Source: UBA1046 sp050945515 (GTDB taxonomy: Bacteria > Bacillota > Clostridia > Saccharofermentanales > DTU023). Taken from it: a stretch of 28,145 nt of DNA. Under the pieces are notes generated by a model that saw nothing but the letters and a program-made list of their open reading frames with translations, was not told the DNA's origin and did not search any database. The translations under genes and the position numbers were made by a program. The DNA lies in NCBI GenBank assembly GCA_050945515.1, contig JBMNTB010000022.1, positions 1 through 28,145 on the forward strand, in the 5' to 3' direction. Below are positions 7,776 through 15,427 of the stretch, piece after piece (within the stretch, counting starts at the first letter, position 1; every line of letters starts with the position of its first letter).

Positions 7776-8519
7776 ATGAAAAATCGCATCTTGCATTTGA
7801 AGCCCGTGGCATATAGTGATCTCAATGATGAAATCCTGGCCTATCTGAACAAATATAAGTCGGATAATACCGAGATTGAAATCAGGAATTTGTCCCGCGG
7901 TCCGTCACATCTGGAGTATTTATATTATCAGGCGGCTGCAGAGGCTGAAATTCTCCAAGAGATCAGACAGGCTGAAAGAGACGGCTTTGCTGCGGCGATG
8001 ATCAGCTGCTTTGATGATCCGGGGCTGTTTACCGCCAGGGAGATCAGTCAGAATTTATTAGTTACTGCAGCTGCAGAATCCAGTGTCTATTTAGCTGCCG
8101 CATTAGGTGATCGCTTTTCGGTGATTGTAGGCCGGGATAAATGGATTCCGCAGATGCGGGATCTGATTGCCCGCTATGGGCTGAGAGATAAGCTTGCATC
8201 TTTTCGGAGCATTAGCTTAGGGGTTTTGGAACTGCATCGCGATAAGCGGGAGACTGCCTCCAGAATCAGGCACGCAATCGAAAACGCCCTTGTTCTGGAC
8301 AAGGCGGAAGTAATAATCCTGGGTTGTACAATGCAGTACGGCTTTTTCGAAATACTGCAAGATGAATACAAAGTCCCGATTATTGACTCGATGCTGGCTA
8401 ATCTCAAATATACCGAATACCTGCTGGAGGTTAAACAAAAAACCGGTTGGACTTTCAGCCGCAGGGGCATGTATGAACGTCCACCCGATAAGGAAATGGC
8501 GGATTGGGGTCTGACATAG
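7776..8519 (+). CDS. Asp/Glu/hydantoin racemase superfamily protein
   Basis: This 247-residue cofactor-independent racemase-type protein carries the two catalytic cysteines expected on the two lobes: C78 in MISCFDDPGL and C184 in IILGCTMQY. The CF.DPG context after the first cysteine and AAAESS near residue 98 are closest to hydantoin racemase (HyuE-like) members. Members of this superfamily invert the alpha carbon of amino acids or 5-substituted hydantoins. GGGAGG lies 8 bases before the ATG. It sits between the M29-like and HyuA-like genes, which supports a role in handling D/L or cyclised amino-acid derivatives. The C-terminus (last 25 residues) is polar and unremarkable. The exact substrate is unknown. 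Confidence 0.82.
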   Translation: MKNRILHLKPVAYSDLNDEILAYLNKYKSDNTEIEIRNLSRGPSHLEYLYYQAAAEAEILQEIRQAERDGFAAAMISCFDDPGLFTAREISQNLLVTAAAESSVYLAAALGDRFSVIVGRDKWIPQMRDLIARYGLRDKLASFRSISLGVLELHRDKRETASRIRHAIENALVLDKAEVIILGCTMQYGFFEILQDEYKVPIIDSMLANLKYTEYLLEVKQKTGWTFSRRGMYERPPDKEMADWGLT

Positions 8520-8529
8520 GGCGTCTTGC

Positions 8530-8643
8530 GGATATTCTTTAGATATCCTATACATCTTTGCTCTGGTCGAAGGCGCTCGCGAGCCGTACTGCTAACCTGA
8601 CTGTACTGCAGAAGGGTTATCAGTGCAGTTTGCGAGCGCTTTC
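8530..8643 (+). ncRNA. Structured RNA region between racemase and HyuA genes
   Basis: Two hairpins occur in the 213-base gap. The first pairs GGATAT at 8530-8535 with ATATCC at 8543-8548. The second is a 12-bp stem, GAAGGCGCTCGC at 8569-8580 with GCGAGCGCTTTC at 8632-8643 (one G-T pair). It encloses 51 bases that can pair further: TAACC 8593-8597 with GGTTA 8615-8619, or alternatively ACTGCA 8605-8610 with TGCAGT 8624-8629. GTACTGC is repeated at 8586 and 8603. The mutually exclusive inner pairings would suit a regulatory leader for the HyuA gene. I recognise no known riboswitch class. Confidence 0.4.
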
Positions 8644-8732
8644 GGCAAAAAGAAAAAGGTGTAGATGTTGGGAAAAGGACAGTCGGCTAAAGGAATTAGT
8701 GCTAAGGTTAGAGGGGGAGGTTGGTAGAAGAG

Positions 8733-10799
8733 ATGGATCTGAATGCAATGGATAGCAGAGCCCGATCGGAACATTGTCCGGATATGAAGAAGAAAAATTT
8801 GCTTATCGGCATTGATATGGGCGGGACCAATATTGATGGCGTTGTGATTGATGATGGAGTGCTGATTAAGTCGGTTAAGCAGCAGGTTGATCGCAGTGAT
8901 TTTTTCCGCAGTATTTGGGGTTGTCTGCAGGCATTGCTGCAGGGAGTCAAGAGGGAGCGGATCGGGAGGATCAATCTGAGCACGACGATTTCTACCAATG
9001 CGATTGTTGAGAAGCAGTTGTCCAGCGTGGGCTTGATTTTACAGACCGGACCGGGGTTGAAGTGGGAATTCGATGAGCTGGAGGATTTTATTGCTTATCT
9101 GTCCGGCAGTGTTGATCACCGCGGCAGTGTGGTTCAGGGATTGGATCAGGAGGAGTTGGCGGAGATTAGGGCTCGCTATGCCGAGCAGCCGCCGGAGGCT
9201 CTGGCGGTGGTAACCAAGTTTTCCACCCGCAATCCCGAGCATGAGCTGCAAATCAGGGATTTCTTCGCCGGGGAGTTTGAGGATATTACATTGGGACACA
9301 GCCTGTCGGGTAAATTGAATTTTCCCCGGCGGGTGCAGACTGCCTATCTGAATGCTGCTGTGGGCAGGACATTCCGGTCTTTTGTGTCCGACCTGCAGCA
9401 GGCGCTGGAGCGTGAGCGAATTGCTGCTCCGGTCTATATCCTCAAAGCAGATGGCGGTACAGTCGATCTGGCGGGCGCTTCTGCCAGACCGGTCGTGTCG
9501 ATCCTGTCGGGACCGGCGGCCAGCTTCATGGGCATGATGGCGCTGCAGCAGAGTGATGTGCGCCGCGTGGAGCCGGAGGCAAGGTTGGAGTCGGGACCTG
9601 GGCTGGAGTTGAAATCGGAACCGGAACCGGAACCGAATGAAGCACAGCCTAGTGCTTACTTGACCGGTACGGCTGCAGCAGCGCAGAGTGTAGAGCCGGA
9701 AGATAAAGGGGATATGGTGCTGATTGATGTCGGCGGCACCACGACCGATTTGTTCTTCCTCGTTGACGGCGTTCCCGTCTTTGAGCCGCAGGGCATTGAG
9801 ATTGATGGGCGCAAAACCCTGGTGCGAGCGATCTTCAGTACTTCGATCGGTCTGGGCGGCGACAGTCATGTTCGCAGCGAAGACGGTATTTTGAAAATCG
9901 GTCCTCGCCGTCTGGATAATGCTGTGGCCTATGGCGGCAAATATTTGACGCCGACGGATGCTCTGGTTTACCTGGGAGCACTGTCCGGTGACTATCCGGA
10001 ACTAAGCAAGGCAGCTTTAGAGGAGTTGGCGACCTGCTATGAAGGCACGACGAAGGAGCTGGTGACAGATTATGAGGGTGTGTCAGGGAATGAAGAAGGA
10101 GCTGTCGCAAGCAACGGGCAGACAACCAGTTCGGAGTGCAATCCGGGAAACGAAAATAGTGAAGAAGCGCAAGGTGATACTCTAGCAGAAGTTGTGAGAC
10201 GAAATGGTCAGGCAGCAGAGCGGCTGGCGCGTGAGATTATCGATCTGATGTGCCGGACGATCGCCGGGAAAATATATGCCACTCTGACCAGGCTCAATGC
10301 CAGTCCTGTTTATACCATTAAGGAACTTTTGACGGATAGAAAGATCCGGCCGCAGGCTGTCATGCTCATCGGCGGTCCGGCGCAGGCACTGGCTCCATTT
10401 CTGGCTCAGATACTGGGCTTGCCGGTCACTGTGCCCCAAGCTGCGGAAATCGCCAATGCTATCGGAGCGGCACTAGCCAGACCGACACAGGAGATTAATC
10501 TGCTGGCTGATACGGAGCGGGGCAGATTGGCCATACCTGAGTTAGCGATCTACGAGCCGGTGGGCAAAAATTATAATCTGGCTCAGGCGAAACGCAGGGC
10601 TTTGACAGAGGTCAAAGGCACAGGTCAGTCGCTGGGCCTGGCTGAGGAGCAGATCGAGGCGGAGATTGTCGAAGCCAGCAGCTTCAATATGGTTAGCGGT
10701 TGGTATCAAGTGGACAGAAACATCCGGGTCAAAGCTCAGATCAAGCCCGGACTGCTGACCGAGCTGCGCCCGGGTTCAGGCTGCGATGCCGGTGGCTAG
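8733..10799 (+). CDS. Hydantoinase/oxoprolinase A-type subunit (HyuA-like) with two acidic insertions
   Basis: This 688-residue cytoplasmic protein belongs to the HyuA/5-oxoprolinase N-terminal family, whose members cleave cyclic imides or lactams with ATP, usually with a HyuB partner. The ASKHA-type phosphate loop is GIDMGGTNIDG near the N-terminus. The central domain has LSTTISTNAIVE, LKADGGT, ILSGPAAS, DVGGTTTDLFF and STSIGLGGDS. Two acidic, low-complexity stretches at roughly residues 277-324 (including an EPEPEP run) and 434-484 enlarge it well beyond the usual 520-550 residues; both fall between conserved blocks. The ATG at 8733 has GGGGGAGG 12 bases upstream; a TTG at 8721 and an ATG at 8784 are alternatives. 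No HyuB gene is found nearby. Confidence 0.82.
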   Translation: MDLNAMDSRARSEHCPDMKKKNLLIGIDMGGTNIDGVVIDDGVLIKSVKQQVDRSDFFRSIWGCLQALLQGVKRERIGRINLSTTISTNAIVEKQLSSVGLILQTGPGLKWEFDELEDFIAYLSGSVDHRGSVVQGLDQEELAEIRARYAEQPPEALAVVTKFSTRNPEHELQIRDFFAGEFEDITLGHSLSGKLNFPRRVQTAYLNAAVGRTFRSFVSDLQQALERERIAAPVYILKADGGTVDLAGASARPVVSILSGPAASFMGMMALQQSDVRRVEPEARLESGPGLELKSEPEPEPNEAQPSAYLTGTAAAAQSVEPEDKGDMVLIDVGGTTTDLFFLVDGVPVFEPQGIEIDGRKTLVRAIFSTSIGLGGDSHVRSEDGILKIGPRRLDNAVAYGGKYLTPTDALVYLGALSGDYPELSKAALEELATCYEGTTKELVTDYEGVSGNEEGAVASNGQTTSSECNPGNENSEEAQGDTLAEVVRRNGQAAERLAREIIDLMCRTIAGKIYATLTRLNASPVYTIKELLTDRKIRPQAVMLIGGPAQALAPFLAQILGLPVTVPQAAEIANAIGAALARPTQEINLLADTERGRLAIPELAIYEPVGKNYNLAQAKRRALTEVKGTGQSLGLAEEQIEAEIVEASSFNMVSGWYQVDRNIRVKAQIKPGLLTELRPGSGCDAGG

Positions 10800-10945
10800 C
10801 GCCTTCGGTTCATAAATACAGTTGGCAGTACCGGAATAGATTAAAGCAGATGAATTGAGCTGAAAGTTTTGAGGAGACGAGGGTGCAAATACGGAAGTAG
10901 GTGCAAGCTGCTTCGGTGCAGATTAAGTACGAGAGAGTAAGAACA

Positions 10946-12247
10946 ATGAAAGCAAAGAATAAACTGGGGCTGATTTTGTTTCCGGCCTTTGACTGGGCGA
11001 TTGCCAAGACACATCCTGAACGTGAAGAGCGTCTGCTCTATACACAGGATCAGCTCCTGGAAGAGGGGATCGAGGATATTGACGGGATTACTTTCATCAA
11101 TCCCGGGATCGCAACAGCCCATGATATTAACCGAGTCCACTTCTGTTATCCGGATGTGAATAGTGTGGTGACCGAATCGCATTTGATCGCTGCCGGTGGT
11201 GTGATGCGGGCGTTTGATGCTGTATTGGGCGGCGAAACGGACAAGGCTTTTGCGCTGGTCAGGCCTCCCGGCCACCATGCTCAACGTGTCGTTTATGGTG
11301 ATCGCGGCTTTTGTATCGTTAACATCGAAGCAGTCGGCCTGGAATACGCCCGCCATAAATACGGCGACCGGAGAGTAGCGATAGTTGATACGGACTGTCA
11401 TCACGGCGACGGTACGCAGGATATCTATTGGAATGATCCCGACACTTTGTTCATTTCTTTTCATCAGGACGGGCGGACCCTGTATCCGGGAACTGGTGCA
11501 ATTGATGAGCTCGGCGGTCCCGGTGCCTATGGCTACAATATTAATATCCCGCTGCCACCCAATACCGGGGACGAAGGTTTCCTCTATGTGCTGGAGCAGG
11601 TGGTGCTGCCGATCCTGGATGATTTTCAGCCGGATCTGATTATTAATTCCGCAGGACAGGACAATCACTATACGGATCCGCTGACCAATATGAATTTCTC
11701 AGCGCAGGGCTATGCGATGCTGAATAGTCGGTTGAACCCGGATATAGCAGTCCTGGAGGGCGGCTACTCAATTCAGGGCGCCCTGCCCTATGTCAATACC
11801 GGCATTATCCTGGCGATGGCCGGTCTGGACTATTCCGGAGTCTTTGAGCCGGATTATGCCGACGGTCTATGGCGTCAATCAGAGCGTGTAAGCAGCCAGG
11901 TGCAGCGCATTGCAGCCACAGTGCTGGAGCATTGGCAGCGCCGGGAGGAACTGGGCTCAGTCATATTTAGAGAGAAAGACATCGTGACAAGAAGACGACA
12001 TGTCTATTATGATACAGCCGGAATTATGGAAAAACAGGTTCAGTATTTCACTGTCTGTCCGCACTGTTCCGGTCTTAACTATGTTGAATCTAAGAATGAT
12101 CGTGGCGCCAGTCTCTTGGGCATCACTATTCCCCGCCAGGCTTGTCCCCACTGCCGTGAAGCCGGTTATCGGCTATTCGAAAGCACCGCAGGCGGAGCAC
12201 GCCGTTTCCTCCAGGATCGTTTCTGCGACGAATACCATGTAGGTTGA
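10946..12247 (+). CDS. Class II HDAC-like deacetylase/amidohydrolase with C-terminal zinc-ribbon-like module
   Basis: This 433-residue protein has the arginase/deacetylase fold of histone deacetylases, AcuC and acetylpolyamine amidohydrolases. Catalytic parts are intact: H110-H111 in RPPGHHA, zinc ligands D150 and H152 in DTDCHHGDG and D239 in SAGQDNH, and the catalytic tyrosine Y274 in EGGYS. After the domain ends near residue 335, a tail of about 95 residues carries CPHC at 371-374 and CPHC at 400-403, a four-cysteine zinc-ribbon spacing. The start is the ATG at 10946 with a weak GAGAG site; the frame extends to a GTG at 10901. It follows the HyuA-like gene by 146 bases. A role in deacylating N-acyl amino compounds is likely but unproven; the tail may bind metal, protein or RNA. 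Confidence 0.85.
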   Translation: MKAKNKLGLILFPAFDWAIAKTHPEREERLLYTQDQLLEEGIEDIDGITFINPGIATAHDINRVHFCYPDVNSVVTESHLIAAGGVMRAFDAVLGGETDKAFALVRPPGHHAQRVVYGDRGFCIVNIEAVGLEYARHKYGDRRVAIVDTDCHHGDGTQDIYWNDPDTLFISFHQDGRTLYPGTGAIDELGGPGAYGYNINIPLPPNTGDEGFLYVLEQVVLPILDDFQPDLIINSAGQDNHYTDPLTNMNFSAQGYAMLNSRLNPDIAVLEGGYSIQGALPYVNTGIILAMAGLDYSGVFEPDYADGLWRQSERVSSQVQRIAATVLEHWQRREELGSVIFREKDIVTRRRHVYYDTAGIMEKQVQYFTVCPHCSGLNYVESKNDRGASLLGITIPRQACPHCREAGYRLFESTAGGARRFLQDRFCDEYHVG

Positions 12248-12362
12248 AAAAACGGGGAAATACAATTTCTTTTTTCCGTATCGACTCCTATCGCAATAGA
12301 TTATGGGGTTTAGATCATTTTTTTAATCGTCTGCACCTGCGAGATGTATTTTTTCTTTGCTG

Positions 12363-12932
12363 CTAGATCGTAGAACCGGGGGTGCGCTTGGCTGTGTCGT
12401 AGCCGAGAGTTACCAGATTACTGTCATGGAATTTGAATTTTTTGATGAAGTCCAGTCCCAGTTTCTCATGGGCGCGCAGGGAGCGGCCGTTGATCGAATT
12501 GATGAATGTAAGCAGAATCGGGAAGCGCTTGTTCATTGTGCGGCGAGAGAATTCGAACAGATTGGGTAGAACACCGATGGAGCGGTAGCACTTATCGACT
12601 GCAACCGGTCCGTATTGGTAAGAATTATAAATGTCCGGCGTTGTGCCGAGATATTCCATATTTACGAGATCATCAATCATGACCTGGAACAGAGGCCACT
12701 GTGCCCAGAACGGCCAAGAGGCGGCCATGGCATAGGCTATGACTTTGTCGCCGTCAAGGGCAATGCTGACACCATTTTCTTCTTCAATCAGGGTTTTGAG
12801 GCGGACAGCATTGAAATAAGTAGTGACGAATCCGTCCGGCTTATCCTCAGCGGCAATTGAATTGATATGGTATTTCTGCTGCAACAGTTCAACCTGCGGT
12901 ATATCCGCCAGAGTAGCTAATCTGTATTCCAT
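12363..12932 (-). CDS. GNAT family N-acetyltransferase
   Basis: This 189-residue protein matches the GNAT fold. It has an N-terminal EYRLATLADIPQVELL strand-helix, a central IALDGDKVIAYAMAA strand pair, and a late helix FINSINGRSLRAHEKLGLDFI typical of the acetyl-CoA-binding half of the domain. The acceptor cannot be told. It is transcribed leftward, convergent with the HDAC-like gene (115 bases apart) and divergent from the GntR operon. A repeat array lies in the shared upstream region. The start is the ATG at 12932 with only a weak purine-rich site upstream. No partner gene is co-directional. Confidence 0.8.
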   Translation of the reverse strand: MEYRLATLADIPQVELLQQKYHINSIAAEDKPDGFVTTYFNAVRLKTLIEEENGVSIALDGDKVIAYAMAASWPFWAQWPLFQVMIDDLVNMEYLGTTPDIYNSYQYGPVAVDKCYRSIGVLPNLFEFSRRTMNKRFPILLTFINSINGRSLRAHEKLGLDFIKKFKFHDSNLVTLGYDTAKRTPGSTI

Positions 12933-13023
12933 TTTTTAACCCGCTTTCTTTAATTCTCTCTATTGTTTTTCGCTCTATACATTGTAGCAGGAGATCATAA
13001 TAAAAGTCCTGTAACAAGATAGA

Positions 13024-13181
13024 AAGCAGTACTACCTCAAGAGGGAAAGCAGCACTACCCAGGGTAGTAAGCAGCACTATCCGGGGAAGCAAGCAGCACT
13101 ATCCGGGGAAGCAAGCAGCACTGAGCCCAGATAGAAAACAGCGCTGACCCCAAGATAAAAGCAGTATTGATCCCCAAACAG
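13024..13181. repeat. Array of seven degenerate 22-23-bp tandem repeats
   Basis: Units beginning AAGCAGYRCT (with AAACAGCGCT and AAGCAGTATT variants) start at 13024, 13047, 13069, 13091, 13113, 13136 and 13159. The spacing is 23, 22, 22, 22, 23 and 23 bases. The two central units are identical (AAGCAGCACTATCCGGGGAA) and the outer ones have drifted. The period is about two helical turns and not a multiple of three, so it is not coding. The array lies between the divergent GNAT and GntR genes, ending about 20 bases before the GntR promoter. Confidence 0.8.
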
Positions 13182-13201
13182 AAAATTTACGCGAATTTTA
13201 C

Positions 13202-13230
13202 TTGACAGTTTTGTATCACTGTATTATGCT
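13202..13230 (+). promoter_or_regulatory. Sigma-A-type promoter of the GntR-ABC operon
   Basis: A perfect -35 box TTGACA at 13202-13207 is followed after 17 bases by TATGCT at 13225-13230 as -10. It lies 80 bases upstream of the regulator's GTG start. The -10 box and the downstream spacer are inside the inverted repeat at 13217-13242, which suggests repression by blocking RNA polymerase. Confidence 0.8.
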
Positions 13231-13242
13231 ACTAATACAGTG
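13217..13242. promoter_or_regulatory. Operator for the YtrA-type GntR regulator (perfect inverted repeat)
   Basis: CACTGTATTA at 13217-13226 and its exact complement TAATACAGTG at 13233-13242 are separated by 6 bases. The core GTATTA...TAATAC resembles operators described for YtrA-subfamily GntR repressors. It overlaps the -10 box of the operon promoter, so autoregulation is the natural reading. Confidence 0.75.
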
Positions 13243-13310
13243 GTGATAGCTAAGTGAATGCATACAGCATCGCTTAGACCGCTCAAATAATAACACAGAG
13301 GGAGAGAGCC

Positions 13311-13676
13311 GTGAGCTACCAGTTTTCACATGATGTACCTATCTACCTTCAGATCATGGAGATTTTTCGGGATCAGATTTTGTCCGGTCAACTTGTTCGT
13401 GGCGATCAACTGCCCTCAGTCCGGGAGGTGGCGATGAACTACGGTGTGAATCCTAATACGGTACAGAAAGCTTTTCTGGAGATGGATCGCATGGAACTGA
13501 CACGCAGCGAAAGGACTAGCGGGCGTTTTGTCGTGGCATCGGATGCTTTGCTCAAGAAGCTTCGCACTGAAGAATCCCATACAGCTATTGAAGTCTTCAT
13601 TCAGCGCATGAAAACGCTTGGCATTGAGTGCGCTGAAATTATCGAGATAATCAAGGAGAGATGGAATGATAACTAA
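13311..13676 (+). CDS. GntR family regulator, YtrA subfamily
   Basis: This 121-residue DNA-binding protein has the winged-helix GntR domain (PIYLQIMEIFRDQILSG, QLPSVREVAMNYGVNPNTVQKAF) and only a short C-terminal helical tail instead of a large effector domain. That is the mark of the YtrA subfamily. These repressors typically control an adjacent ABC exporter, and the next two genes are an ATPase and a permease. The start is a GTG at 13311 with GAGGGAGAG upstream. Its end overlaps the ATPase start (ATGATAACTAA at 13666-13676), giving translational coupling. The inverted repeat at 13217-13242 is the probable binding site. Confidence 0.92.
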   Translation: MSYQFSHDVPIYLQIMEIFRDQILSGQLVRGDQLPSVREVAMNYGVNPNTVQKAFLEMDRMELTRSERTSGRFVVASDALLKKLRTEESHTAIEVFIQRMKTLGIECAEIIEIIKERWNDN

Positions 13677-14508
13677 ATTCAAACAGTCTACTGCCTTTGC
13701 CTCGGGGCAGCCTATCACATCGGATCAATCTATCACGACGGAACAGATTGCTAAATCAGCTTACTCGTCTACTCCGCCTCAGCCATCGGCACTAACAACT
13801 GTCGTAGAGGTAAAAGATCTGACCAGGAATTATGGTAAGAGACGAGGCGTTGAGAATCTGTCTTTCGAGTTGACGGAGGGTGAAATCGTAGGCCTGCTGG
13901 GTCCTAACGGCTGTGGCAAGACAACCCTGATCAAGCTGATCATGGGTCTGCTGCAACCGGACCGGGGCAGTGTGGTGATCCGAGGCCAAAAGCCGCAGGT
14001 TTCCTACAATCTGATCTCCTATTTACCGGAGAATACCTATCTTAACCCGGCACTGACCATGCAGGAGGCGATCCGCATTTTTGTCGATTTCTACCGGGAC
14101 TTTGACCAGGCTAAAGCTTGGCGTATGTTGGCGGAGTTCGGCCTGGAGCCGGACCAGATGCTGAAGACAATGTCCAAGGGTATGCAGGAAAAGGCTAATT
14201 TGGCTCTGGTTATGAGCCGTGATGTGCCGCTGTATATCCTGGACGAGCCGATGGGCGGTATCGATCCGGCAGCCAGAGAAACTATCCTGAACGGAATTCT
14301 CACAAATTACAATCCCGGCAGCACTCTGCTGCTCAGCACTCATCTGATCAGTGATGTCGAGATGCTATTTGACCGGGTTATCTTCCTGGACAATGGCCGG
14401 ATCAGATTGGATCGCTCTGTAGAAGAACTGCGTGCCAGAGAGGGCAAGAGCATCGACGGCCTCTTCCGCGAAATCTATGCCCCTGAGAGAGGAGAATACT
14501 ATGCTTAG
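13666..14508 (+). CDS. ABC transporter ATPase (YtrB-like) with a Ser/Thr-rich N-terminal extension
   Basis: This 280-residue ATPase belongs to an exporter. Walker A is GPNGCGKTTLI, the signature loop is SKGMQEKANLAL, Walker B is LYILDEPMGGIDP and the H-loop STHLISD. The ABC domain begins at about residue 46. The first 45 residues are a Ser/Thr/Gln/Pro-rich segment that has no counterpart in ordinary ABC exporter ATPases. The start ATG overlaps the GntR stop, which fixes the start unless an internal site is used. The last 8 bases overlap the permease gene. The GntR neighbour suggests induction by cell-envelope stress, as for the ytr operon, but the cargo is unknown. Confidence 0.9.
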   Translation: MITKFKQSTAFASGQPITSDQSITTEQIAKSAYSSTPPQPSALTTVVEVKDLTRNYGKRRGVENLSFELTEGEIVGLLGPNGCGKTTLIKLIMGLLQPDRGSVVIRGQKPQVSYNLISYLPENTYLNPALTMQEAIRIFVDFYRDFDQAKAWRMLAEFGLEPDQMLKTMSKGMQEKANLALVMSRDVPLYILDEPMGGIDPAARETILNGILTNYNPGSTLLLSTHLISDVEMLFDRVIFLDNGRIRLDRSVEELRAREGKSIDGLFREIYAPERGEYYA

Positions 14509-15427
14509 TAAATTGATCAAGTTAGATTTGCGCGACTACCGCGCCAAGTTAAAATGGGCTTTGCCGATCTACGGTCTGTTGCTCCTAAGTGTACTTTTGA
14601 CCAAAGGGCTGAGTATCCCCTATTTAGGCGGCTTCGCCTATGGAATTGCTGTCGTCGCCACCATAATCTTGCTGCCCGCAGCTCTACTCTTGAGCCTGAT
14701 ACATTACTACCGCCACTTTTATACCAATCAAGGCTATCTAACCCACACTCTGCCTGTGACGCCCGGCCAGCGCTATTATGGCAAGTTACTGGGAGCCTTC
14801 CTGCTCTATTTCTTGGCTTCGCTTATCGCCATATTTGGCGTCCTTATCCTTGTCTTAGCCAAAACTCTCAGCGAGCGCACAGGCCTTGCCGGTTTCGGTA
14901 CCATCATCAGATCGGTTGTCAGCTGGCCACAGCAGATCGGACTGAATCCTGTTCTCGGCTGGTTGCTTGTCTTTGCCCTCTGGCTCTTTATCTTTATCTA
15001 TTTCTTCGCAATCTACAGTTTCTGTATCAGTACCGGCATGAGCCGCCGCCTTTCGCGCTTCAGTTTTGGCGGACCGATTATCGTCTATATCATCCTCTAT
15101 ATTATTCAACAGATCATAGGACTGCTGGCTTTCCTATTCTTTCCGCTCAGTCTCAGGCTCTCAGTCTCGCTCGACGCTATTAATTCCGGCAGCACTGCAG
15201 TCGGGGATGTTCTCCGAACCAGGATTGTCACCACCATGCCGATCCGGCGTTTCCACGATCTGGGTATGATGGGTGAGAACTTCGGTCAGGATCTGCCCGC
15301 CGAAACTATCTTTGCCAACGACGGCTATATTGACATCGGTCTGGGAATTTTCCTCGTAATGTTGGCCTTCATTATTATCAGCTTTATTTGGACCAGGCGC
15401 CGCCTGGCTCGGATCGACCTGCGCTGA
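14501..15427 (+). CDS. ABC exporter permease, six membrane segments
   Basis: This 308-residue integral membrane protein is the partner of the YtrB-like ATPase. Hydrophobic segments lie at about residues 20-36, 45-70, 100-125, 150-175, 190-215 and 275-298, with a larger loop before the last one. A family name beyond ABC-2-type permease is not justified. The start chosen is the ATG at 14501, with GAGAGGAGA before it and 8 bases of overlap with the ATPase gene. An upstream in-frame start at 14432 lies deep in the ATPase gene and is unlikely. It is the last gene of the GntR operon. Confidence 0.85.
   Translation: MLSKLIKLDLRDYRAKLKWALPIYGLLLLSVLLTKGLSIPYLGGFAYGIAVVATIILLPAALLLSLIHYYRHFYTNQGYLTHTLPVTPGQRYYGKLLGAFLLYFLASLIAIFGVLILVLAKTLSERTGLAGFGTIIRSVVSWPQQIGLNPVLGWLLVFALWLFIFIYFFAIYSFCISTGMSRRLSRFSFGGPIIVYIILYIIQQIIGLLAFLFFPLSLRLSVSLDAINSGSTAVGDVLRTRIVTTMPIRRFHDLGMMGENFGQDLPAETIFANDGYIDIGLGIFLVMLAFIIISFIWTRRRLARIDLR

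Noticed and set aside
9039..9869. 276-codon minus-strand frame opposite the HyuA-like gene
   Set aside because: Composition rich in His, Arg, Gln and Ser is typical of an antisense shadow. The plus-strand protein has conserved motifs throughout.
10841..11668. 275-codon minus-strand frame opposite the HDAC-like gene
   Set aside because: It has no domain and lies across conserved catalytic motifs of the plus-strand gene.
12248..12362. Bidirectional terminator between the convergent HDAC-like and GNAT genes
   Set aside because: A/T-rich arms (12250-12285) pair only with two G-T pairs and lack a clear T-run, so evidence is too weak for a feature.
13024..13181. Repeat array considered as a CRISPR
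   Set aside because: The whole period is 22-23 bases, with no room for spacers, the repeats are degenerate, and no cas genes are present.
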